From positions 9,726,230 through 9,790,229 of the forward strand of contig CM019230.1 in assembly GCA_009741485.1 (NCBI GenBank): DNA of 64,000 nt. The letters run 5' to 3'. Shown in pieces: positions 38,866 to 48,519 of this stretch. The notes beneath the pieces were generated by a model. It saw nothing but the letters and a program-made list of their open reading frames with translations, was not told the DNA's origin and searched no databases. How positions within the stretch are numbered: the stretch's first letter is position 1; the number at the start of each line of letters is the position of its first letter. Both the position numbers and the translations under genes were made by a program. The DNA is from Malurus cyaneus samueli (Eukaryota; Chordata; Aves; Passeriformes; Maluridae).

Positions 38866-41800
38866 CTTCAGTAGGGTAAATGTGTGTTCACCCAAAGCCA
38901 ACTGGAAACCTGATCTTGTATCCCACATGTATGGACTTCTAATGACACATACTCAGGTATTTACACAGACACACCCAGCCCCCTTAAAAGCCCATTTAAA
39001 CCATTTTCAGAATTCCTCCTTTCCTCCTCTGTGATTAAATGACTGAATTCCTAAATATTTGTAAATTAAAAATCATAAGGATTTAATAAACTGAGCTGAT
39101 ATAAGGATACAAACAAGGTGGTCTGTCTTTAATCCTACACTGTGGCTGTTGTAAAGAAATGTGGGTGAGTACTCAGCTCTGATCTAAAATTCAGTCCTGT
39201 TCCAGTGAGCATCCAGTGAAGCAAAACTACAGAAGCCTGAATGATAAATACTTCGGTGCATCTTTTATGCATTAAAATACTATCTCTCACACATACGAAA
39301 ATAAAATTTATAAAAGAAGTCAGAGCACAGGCAAAGAAACTTTCTCTTCTGAAGCTGATAATTAACACAGTTAATTTGAAGCCATGCACTTCATTCTGTA
39401 TGGAGCCACCTATGATTTAAGGGTTTACTGTAATCTGACCCTGCCAGCAGCCTCAAAAAACACAAAGATTGTTCAAATTAACCATTCAAAATAGTCAGTC
39501 AATGCAGAAATCCTAGCTCTTATGAAAAGCACAGACAAATACATAATCCCTGATATCCTGTATAACATAACAGTCAAAATTGCTGTATTACTGGAAAATG
39601 AAAAAATGTTACCATATGTGAAGATGGGCATTTATATAAATTAAAATAGAAAAATAAAGTCCCATAAGCAATATACGCCAGTGTGGTCTAAATCTAACTT
39701 TGCAACTCTCATGCAGGAACCCTGTTAATCTGAATTAAAAGCTGACCACCCAACAGCAGAATAATTGCCCATAGCAGCATGCCTTTGCTCACATTCCCCT
39801 TTACCTGCAGCCTGGCACACATTCCCTGTACCCCAAGCCCCTGGTCCAACTACAACACCAAAGGTGTAGGACACAGGCATCATCACCCTGCAGGGCAACA
39901 GCTTTGGGATTCCAACCCAGCCAGCTCATGATTTTCATCCTCCAGTGGTCACCTGGAGACTTAAATCAGTGAGTAGTATCAACGTGCACACAAGCAAGGC
40001 TGGTTTGCACAGATATAAGTGTCACCACGAAAGGAGAAGGGGCTGGCAAAGAAAAATACCCAAGAATGGATTCAACATTTCACATTGCTAGAGCAAAATA
40101 TCCCCAAACCAATCCTTATACTGGTGTCTGCCCTGCTGCAAACTCAGCAAGAGGTATCTGGGATGGGAAAGAACAAATTCTGAAGGCTGGACACTGTAGC
40201 TTCCCCCTGATGTGGGCTCAGCAGGGATCACAGCAGTGCCAGCACCAAGTACCATAGCCAGAGAAAACAAAGTTCATCAGCTAAGTACAGCTCTGCCATA
40301 GTCTTAGCAAGCCACTGTATACATGAAAAAAGTACTTGTAAAATTAATTTAATAATAAAAATAAATTTAACACAAAAAAAAAAAATCTTCATATGCGTTT
40401 TCTAAATGTGTTGTGTCCTATGTGCCAAGTTCTCCTGCTCAGGTAACAACTTATTACGGCTGAAACAATAAAGTCATGCTATCTGTTCCAGCAATCAGAA
40501 GCTTGCCAGCAGCACAGGATTCAGTTTAAGTAGTAAATACAGGCTATCTCTGAAGGAGCAACTGTTAATTTCAAAAAATAATCTTGAAACGTACTTTTAG
40601 TTTTAAAATGTACTGAGAAACCCCAGACATTAAATACTCAGGAGAGCATTTCTGGCATTGTGTGTACAATGTCTTTGGATACTTTAATGCAAACAGGGAA
40701 AACATTGCCAGTAGCCCTGAGTTTTCTCATTCTGGATTTTGCATCCAGGGCAGCTTTGTCAGTTTGAAACAAGCTCTAGCCCGGATCCAACTTGTGCAAG
40801 CACAACATGCAACTCCCAGCTACAGAGGGCAATAGGTGTGTGGGCACCTCCACAAACCTCTGCACACCTATGGCACAGGTAATAGCAGACAATACACCCC
40901 AGCAACTTACAACAGTTATTTTACCAAGTTTTCCAAACTATTCAGGAAATCACTTCTTCCTCCACCGCATTCCACAACCAAGATTGTGATCTTAAGTTAT
41001 TTTGACAGAATCCTTTTAAAGTTCTCCACTGCAGAAAATGAGGGAAGCCAGTCAGCTTTACATCGAGGAACTGCAGGATCTGGGCTGGGAGCTTTTTGTC
41101 TCTGTGGTTTGCTGCTTAATTCCAAAACCACACACAGTGCCGGAGCTTTAGACCACTATTAGAAATACGACTTTGGAATAAATTAAGAACACTCGTGGGA
41201 AGGGGAACCAAACTTTCATGTGGCTTCCTGGAGGCTGTTCTGGCACTGGAGAAAAATCAGACACTACACAGTAGTGGACTGGCGATAAACTAACCTGTAG
41301 CTTGACTTCCAGCCACTGTCAGGCACACAGTGCCATGGACAGAAAACACATGCAGGATGAAATCACAGCCACACATCACTTCATGGCACAAAGCAGATTT
41401 TTTAGTGTAGGCATAAACACTTACAAACATACAGCTGTATTTGTTCATGTTACTGGCGATGAAAATTTTAAGAGCTTTAGAGCACATCTTTCATTTGCAT
41501 CTTTCTCTCTATTACTATTAACTGCACTGAAGAAAACTTTATTTTACAAGCCCCCATATTCATTAGAATAAATGTATCGTTATTCTGATAAGAAATGCAG
41601 ACCAGATGCATAATGCAAATTGTAAATCTGTGAGACAAAGCAGAGCGCTTCAGGTTTTCAAAACCAGGAAGCACTTGGTGTTTACCAGGCATAAAAATAC
41701 AGGCACCCTAAAATACTTTTTTTGTAACTAAAAGCTCTATTATCAGCAATTACCACACAGTTTTCCCATGTTTTCCATCTTCTTGGAAAAGCAATGATTT

Positions 41801-42343
41801 AATTCACATTTTAATTACGTTACTGAGAGATTATTATTCTGTAACAGATAAATAGCATTAAATCAGTTAGGAGTTATTTCAGGCATTACAATATTCAGCA
41901 TTACTGAGACCCCCTGCTAACACATTTCCTTTCTTTTCCAACATTTCTCTGTCCCCTACTAATGTAAGAAAGCCTACACAATCAAATGGAAAATGTAGTA
42001 CATGCTTCCCAACAGGAAACCAAAATTGGCTACACACCAAGCACATAAGTATCCAGAGATAATTAAAAAAAAAAAACAAAACCAAATCAAATTGACTGTC
42101 TCCTAGCACTTTTGATTACTCCAATTATAAAATCAAAGCCATTCCCATGTTTGCAGTGATGCCAATGGATGGATGAATTAAATATGCTTTCACTGTAAGA
42201 TGTCTCCTTTTGAGGTTCACTGCTCTCCTGTTTTCTAGTAGCACATAAAAATATTCATATTCAGCTCTGTAGGATCAATCCTATGCCTGTTAAAGGCAGT
42301 GTAAATCTACCCCTGATTTCTGTCCAAGCAGACTTTGGATAAA
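38866..42343. other. Intronic sequence, no gene seen
   Basis: AT-rich intron. The patch 39780-39960 is GC-richer but has no long open frame or repeat signature. No gene was recognised. Confidence 0.5.
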
Positions 42344-42361
42344 GCAAATGCAAATGCAAAT
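42344..42361 (+). promoter_or_regulatory. Two overlapping POU octamers in a GCAAAT trimer
   Basis: Three GCAAAT units in tandem create two canonical ATGCAAAT octamers (42348-42355 and 42354-42361). Octamers bind POU-family factors. Whether this site is active is unknown, and it may be a small microsatellite. Confidence 0.4.
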
Positions 42362-43599
42362 ACAATGAACTAATGCACTACTCTATGCAAGAGAACAGAG
42401 CACTACAGAAGGCACAAAAAACTTCAAACATCAAAAAATCAATTATTTTCTCAGACCTTCTACATGATACAATCAAATACATAGCTTACCTTTTTTTCAA
42501 TTAAAATCTTACTTTGCTAATTAAACTAGTTCCTTTTATATTCCCTCTCTCCAAATCCTTCCAAAGAGCATCTGAAAGCTCAGACACGTGCTATTCAAAG
42601 GATTTAAAAGTCAATGCTAGAATTTACCTAGTTTCTAAAATATTATCCTGTTTGTTGGGAAAAAGCTGTTCCAGGCATGAAGGCAATTAGTTCAGATAGC
42701 ATGCTGCAGAAAGGCTGGAGAATCCCACGAGATTTCTAAGGAAAAACGGGAATGTTAAGGGCATGCTGTTCGATGTGATCCCTTCCTCAACCAAACACAG
42801 ATGTCCGATTAAAAGGCCAATTGAAGGAACATTAACCTTTAACCAAAAATATAACAGTAGTTTAAATTAGTCAAGAAAGCCAGAGCAGAATGTTATTTCA
42901 AACTCCTTTTCCTCTGCAGACTGCTTTAAAGTGTTATCCATTCATTTTTGTTTTATGAGGGCAACACTGCCCATAAAACTATACGTTTTTGAGGTTAACA
43001 CTTGGCTAACTTGGAGAAACAATGTTGTCACAGGAATGTTAAAAAGAAAAAAAGAAAGAAAATCAAAAGCGCAAGACTGCACCACATATCTGCAATATAC
43101 ATTTTATTTATTACACTTTTGAAAGTTAAGGTGGAGATGAAAGTTTAAACCAGGATTCACTTTGGAGTAAATTTATCAGTAAAACACATACACGATCATG
43201 TAGCACAGTCTGTCACACATTTTTAACACTCAATCCTGTAATATTAAATCTTTATTTCAAAAAACAACAATAATTGCTCAGATCCAAGGGTACACTGACA
43301 TTTAATGGTTAAATAGACAGTGTACAACCATTTACTGCATTAGGTGATTGAAGGACATACTCCTTAAAGCAAACTGGGAGTAACATGTATGATGGAGGTG
43401 AAACAGCAAAATGCACTGAAGTTGCTTAAAATTGAAAAAGCAAAGTGGTGAGAGATACACAAAATATAGGGAACAGGGAAAAAACCAACCTAGCCAGGAA
43501 TGAACAGAAGCACCTCTGATTAACTGCAGCACCCCATTACTGGCATTTTTCTAATTGACATCAAATTAGCATTTACTACTCCAGAGCCTGGCGTGGCAA

Positions 43600-43870
43600 A
43601 CATTTGAATGGGGACTCCTTGACGGCTTGGCTCCTGCTCGAGGTGTAACCAACAAGATTTAGGGAGCTCCAGGCTGGGCCGGCCCTGGCAGGGAGCTGCA
43701 CACCCTGCCCTGAGCCCTAGCCCCGCACCCTAAAACAATGCATTAATTTTGCATTTGCCCAGCCTTTGGAGACTGTGCTTAACATGATTAGCGCTGCTGT
43801 CTGCCCAACTTAAGTGCTGACTGTGCTTTAAAAGCCAAAAGTAGAGCGGATGTCTTTTGCTACCCAGAAC
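43600..43870. promoter_or_regulatory. Candidate conserved non-coding block
   Basis: A GC-rich half (about 43610-43730) passes abruptly into a half with homeodomain- and POU-like cores: ATGCATTAATTTTGCAT at 43738-43754 and ATGATTAGCGC at 43784-43794. GACTGTGCTT is repeated at 43771-43780 and 43819-43828. It has no reading frame of note and no repeat signature. The regulatory call is inference from composition and motif density only. Confidence 0.25.
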
Positions 43871-44622
43871 ATTAGAGCTGAAGTCTTCTCAGAGAACAGA
43901 GAATAAAGATGAAATCTTTTCACAAGGGTATAAAAGAAATGCCAATATTCTTGCACACATTCCCTGTAGTACAGCTCTGCCTTGTTTTCTGCTGGGTTGT
44001 TTTTTTGGGGTTTTTTTCCCCCCTTTACCGTAACCAGCAACAAAAAATATTTTCCAGTAATTTTTTAATCAAAATTATTTTATGGTTTTCTCTGACTTTG
44101 CCTAAGTGTGCCATCTAATGTATTTTCTCTAGCTCCACAAGTTAGTTTTCCTAAAAACAGTTTAATAACATAGTAACCAACATTTGCTATTTAGACTGTA
44201 TTAGCAGAAAAACAGAGTAAGTCATTAAATTAATGAAGAAGGTAGTGAAAGGTTAAAAAAAAATAAAAATTGCCTTGAAAACTATTTTCACAGTGGTTTT
44301 GTATTTAATAGTGTACTTACTACCCATGGCTATATTAAGTATCTATCAAAGGAATTTTTATTTGTGTGCATTTGCTTGCAACTAATTGCTGAGGAGACTG
44401 TAAAGACGAAGCTAAGTGTTAATTAAGGTTACCTTTCCAGAAAACAAATTCTACAAACGTATCAGGAGTAAATTTATGATCTGATTTTTTTTGAATCTGT
44501 GATCTGCAGAAATATAGGCCACTAGCACAGCTGATAAACTTGAAATTAAACTTCAAAGGGAAAAGTTGATGTTCCCCATTGTTTAAAAAAAATGAAAGAA
44601 AAAGGCTTCTTCAAAAGTTAGT

Positions 44623-45152
44623 TTTATTAATTGTAGACAGGATCCTTGAACAGCTCCTTGGCCACATTCTCTGGCTGGTGCTATCTTACATGATAAATCT
44701 GCAGTATTGAGCCCCACACTGACAAGATCCGCCATGTGTACGTTGATTACGGCTTTGGAAGGACCACCCAGAATGACAGTCCCATGGAACAACTCTCCTC
44801 CAGCAGCACCAGCTAACAGCGAATATACATACCAAATACAGTGCCTGAAAAATGAAATCCTTGCAAACCATTTCAAGCAGAAATCTACCTACTGCAAGAA
44901 GACAAACTAAATCCACTTACTGTTCAATGCTGTCGGGTGCCCATGCTACTCCAGTCCACTGGCAAATCTGTTTCTATCACAGTTCAAATGGACTTCGGCA
45001 AAACTAATATTCCAGAGTGAGAAAACAACTTGCCTTTTACATGCATCAAAACATATCCATGTCTTGCATAAGCAGAGAAGCTGTTCTCTAGCTGCTGTGC
45101 GTTTCACTGCACGAAAAGCCTGTACGCTGAGTGTTCCCATCTTCCGTGACAT
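44623..45152 (-). other. Unidentified island with protein-like frames (possible decayed pseudogene or non-coding exon)
   Basis: Several short frames here look more protein-like than the surroundings. On the minus strand, codons reading QPENVAKELFKDPVYN then stop are followed within a few bases by AATAAA (complement of 44623-44628). A 97-codon minus frame covers 44583-44876, and a 68-codon minus frame starting MSRKMGTLSVQ covers 44946-45152. A plausible donor (GTAAGT) and acceptor also occur around 44890-44930, but only about 29 bases apart. I cannot match any frame to a known family, and no single frame runs through the whole. It could be a degraded processed pseudogene, an exon of a non-coding RNA, or chance. 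Confidence 0.25.
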
Positions 45153-48078
45153 TTTTGCTTTGTTTTCACTGCATCTGTTTTAAAATGTCACAGAAACTTG
45201 GTGTTGAAAGTGACTGACCATATGAACACCCTGTTCTCTCTACATTCAAATTTCAGCTATGTTTCTCACACAGACTGATGCTCAAGTGTCTTTACCAGCT
45301 CCCCAGTCCCAGGAACACACTGATCTTTGTGCTCCTCAGGGCATCACTCACAGCCCTGTAGTTTCCCAAAGCAATGCCTGTATAAAAGCAGAAAAGCTGA
45401 AACAGATCACTGTGCACTTCCAGTACCTGCAGCTGTTACTTTGGAGCACAAAGATTAAAATTTCAGCAACTGGGTCCTTCCTCCATCCCACTGCAGGATC
45501 CTGTAGAACGCTGAGCCACAAAAGTACCAATGGAAAAGAGCGAGAAAAACAGCCGTGGACACATATGGTTTGACTTAACATTAACTGATTAAAGGTATTT
45601 TGACTAGTTCCACAGCTAAATTACATGCACCTGTTACACACATTAGTAGCATCTACATCCTACTCCAAACACAGGGATGTGAGCCTGTGGACGTAAGACT
45701 AAAGAAGATTACATTTCACATGTTTAGCACTGCAACAGAGTAGATTTATTCATCAATTTCACAGTTTCCTGGAAATAAACCATTTACATTAAAATAATTC
45801 CACCTAATATGCCATAAAAATAACATTCAAATACTCTAATTTATACCTTTTTATATACATTTACTGTTAATTTTATGATCTGTGCAAAAATAATTCATCA
45901 CCATCCAGTCTGTAGTATGGGTTTTCATGGCCAAACCAAATGAATCATGAGAGATATATGTTCCTGCCTTTCTAATACCTTTAATTTCAGTAATTAACTA
46001 TAACCAATAGAGCCAGTCTATCTAACATGTCTAAACTCTTTTGATGCTTTCATTATTTTCGCTCTGTCAGCAGGTCACCAATGGATATGCTATTTTTCTG
46101 CCTAGAACATGGCTGGTTCATCAGTTCACACATTCAGCTTCAGTTTCCAGTCCATTTGGGGTAAATAAAGAGACAAAACGGTATGGTGAACACAAACATG
46201 ATAAACCATATATTGGGCGCACAATAATACGTTTCTAAAATTCTCTTTGCCTCCAGGCTACTACAGAATAGCAGACAGGAAAAAATCAAAACCATTTTAT
46301 TGGAACAAATTATATAGCTCATGGAGAAGAAAAAAAGGAACAAGTTTCTGAGAACACCAGATCTGAAACAGATGCAACTGCTCAGCTGAGTTGGGCATGG
46401 GAGTAGACACTTTCTCTTTGAGCCTCATGAGAAAAGTCAACACCAGGGTGAGAAAGATGGGGTGAGAGCAGTAACACTCTGGAAGGCAGCTAAACATGCG
46501 TATTTCCTCCATCAAATAAAAAACATTCTAGAATGGGCACTACGGATCAAGAAAAAGACTGCAATGAAGCCATTCTTCAAGCCAGTCACATGGTGCACAT
46601 TTTGGATCCCTGAGATGATGGGTTAACCTTGAAGTCATCACACTGAAGCCTGCTGAACCTCCCTCCAATCAGCAGCTGAACATCTTCTGATTTCACAACA
46701 ATGATTTAAAAAAAGGAATAAAATCATTGTTCCCACATGTCAAAACCAACACTTCACTGACTTTTGAGCAGGAAAAGAAAGGAATACGCTCATTAGGGTA
46801 AGGCTGCCCAAAGTTATCCATGTCTTCTGCATCTGACTCGGGATCACACCTCCTGGCTGGCTCTGCTTATGCTCAGCACAAACTGCACATGCTCAGCCCA
46901 CATAAATCAGATCTCCTATTGACAGAATCACATAGAGAATGTGGGCCATCTAGGCATGTAATTCACACCTAACTTTAAATACATGATTCCTAATGCATAA
47001 ACTGCAGATTTGAACAACGTTCCTAAATGACTCTGTGATACATAACAAATTCCAGGCCATCAAATGGGGTTCCTGAACTGTTTAGCTCGGACTCACATGA
47101 GCAAGTCCAACATGAAGTGCTGAAAGCAGGAGTCTTATGAAGAGCATCTTTCTGTCCTGGTCTGAAGGGTCACACTGGGTTACCCGTACCATCTGTACCA
47201 GGCTGACAAGGCACTGTCCCATCCTAAACAACATCTGTATGGCATCCCTGTCAAAGCAAGCTACTTTTTATTTCTAACATGAACAGGAAGCAGTGGGGAT
47301 TGCAATCCCCTCCCTTTATAACAGCTCAATACCTCAAAGCACAGGGTAATTCCACTTGGGAAAGAAGGCTACTGTACTAGACAATGATAATATCCCCAGA
47401 TCTTACTTCATCCAAGAATGGGATGTGCTCAGACTTATAAACCACCTGCCTTCTGTATCAAGCTCTTCAGACCTTTAAGGGTAGAAGCTGACAGTGAAGA
47501 ATTCCAGCAGCACCTTAGAAAGAAACTGAGAGGCAGAAACTGGTATGTAGGTATAAATGACGTAACAGAACATATGTCAATGTTCTGTCACCTGTGAAAA
47601 AGAAACCAATAAACTCCAACTTCTTTCCCAGAAAAGTATACCAGAAGGTAGGAATAGATGGGTCTATGGAAGAGTCAGTCACTATTCAGAAATTATTTTC
47701 AAAATAATAGAAAAACAAAAGGTAGAGGCACTATATCAGAGACAGCTGATTGCTGTGATTAACTGCTGTTCCAAGAGATCTCATTACATTTTAATTTTCT
47801 AAAGGATTTGGTTAATCAAATTTGCTGTTCTCAGTTGTACTCACTAACAGTGTGTTTGTGTACACATGGATGTGCCTGTTGAGGAATGGATGCTGCCTTG
47901 CACATATATAACTGCTTATAAATCCCTCCCTCACCCTTCTCTATCCGGGCCTCCACCCTCAGGGGATGCAGTTTGGGCCCCCCTTTCCCAAAGAGAAGCT
48001 CCCAAGCCAAGCAGAGATCAACAGGTACAGAACAGCAGGATGAAGCAGCTTTCCTCAGCCTGGAAAAGGACAAAAGAG
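45153..48078. other. Intronic sequence, no gene seen
   Basis: AT-rich intron with short chance ORFs. No recognised repeat until the solo LTR. Confidence 0.5.
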
Positions 48079-48084
48079 GAAGAG
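48079..48084. repeat. Target-site duplication, left copy (GAAGAG)
   Basis: GAAGAG directly precedes the LTR's TG and is repeated exactly after its CA at 48514-48519. Six bases fits alpha- or betaretroviral integration. Confidence 0.85.
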
Positions 48085-48249
48085 TGTGGGGAGCCTGTCC
48101 AAGGCTTGGTTGCAGGATAAGGGACCTGTGAATATTCTGGAACTGTCTGAGCTCAGAGGCAGCCGTTGGCTACCATTGGCCACGAGCAGCAGCTGCAGTT
48201 GACAGTTGCAGAAGGCCTTTGTCCCGTGGACCCCCGTGAAGGCTACACC

Positions 48250-48384
48250 CGTTAGATGTATCTAATGGTACAATGGAGTCAGCTTGAGAGACCTGTAACA
48301 GCAGAGTTGCCATAAAAGGCACTATATATCGTTAGCAGGCGTTAATAAACGTTAGTTACTGTTACTATCGTTAGGAAACGTTAG
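48250..48384 (+). repeat. CGTTAG motif array within the LTR U3
   Basis: CGTTAG begins at 48250, 48330, 48350, 48369 and 48379, and CGTTAA at 48340. The spacing of the last five is 10, 10, 19 and 10 bases, close to helical phasing. The array lies just upstream of the TATA box, where retroviral enhancers sit. CGTTA-type cores are Myb-like sites from general knowledge. Binding is not shown. Confidence 0.7.
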
Positions 48385-48416
48385 AGTAAGCGGTTATTAC
48401 CGTCAGGAAGCATAGG

Positions 48417-48423
48417 TATAAAA
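48417..48423 (+). promoter_or_regulatory. TATA box of the solo LTR
   Basis: TATAAAA, about 95 bp before the LTR end. Transcription would be expected to start near 48447, right after the AATAAA at 48441-48446. Confidence 0.75.
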
Positions 48424-48440
48424 GCCGTGGTTGTGCGTGC

Positions 48441-48446
48441 AATAAA
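48441..48446 (+). terminator. Poly(A) signal of the solo LTR
   Basis: AATAAA lies between TATA box and the expected start site. In a full provirus only the 3' LTR copy would be transcribed and used. Confidence 0.7.
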
Positions 48447-48513
48447 CGAGATTTGCCAGATCAAATGGTCATTGTGCATCTCTCCCGTCGCCTGACAAAT
48501 GGTAGCTCTGACA

Positions 48514-48519
48514 GAAGAG
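48514..48519. repeat. Target-site duplication, right copy (GAAGAG)
   Basis: Exact copy of 48079-48084, directly after the LTR's terminal CA. Confidence 0.85.

Larger units (their letters stand above)
48085..48513 (+). mobile_element. Solo LTR of an alpharetrovirus-like endogenous retrovirus, 429 bp
   Basis: The element starts TGTGGGGAGC and ends GCTCTGACA, giving TGT...ACA ends with imperfect inverted repeats, and lies between perfect GAAGAG duplications. A TATA box (48417-48423) is followed 24 bp later by AATAAA (48441-48446). The remaining 67 bp form a short R and U5. Having the poly(A) signal between TATA box and expected start site is the layout known from avian alpharetroviruses. U3 carries five CGTTAG motifs and one CGTTAA. 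There is no internal viral sequence on either side, so it is a recombined solo LTR. The exact target duplication suggests it is fairly young. It is antisense to COX10. An 84-codon open frame overlapping its left edge is chance. Confidence 0.9.

Noticed and set aside
44890..44930. Paired splice donor and acceptor on the minus strand
   Set aside because: Only about 29 bases apart, too short for a vertebrate intron.
47831..48120. Open frames of 80 and 84 codons
   Set aside because: The plus-strand one runs across the target duplication into the LTR; no family match.
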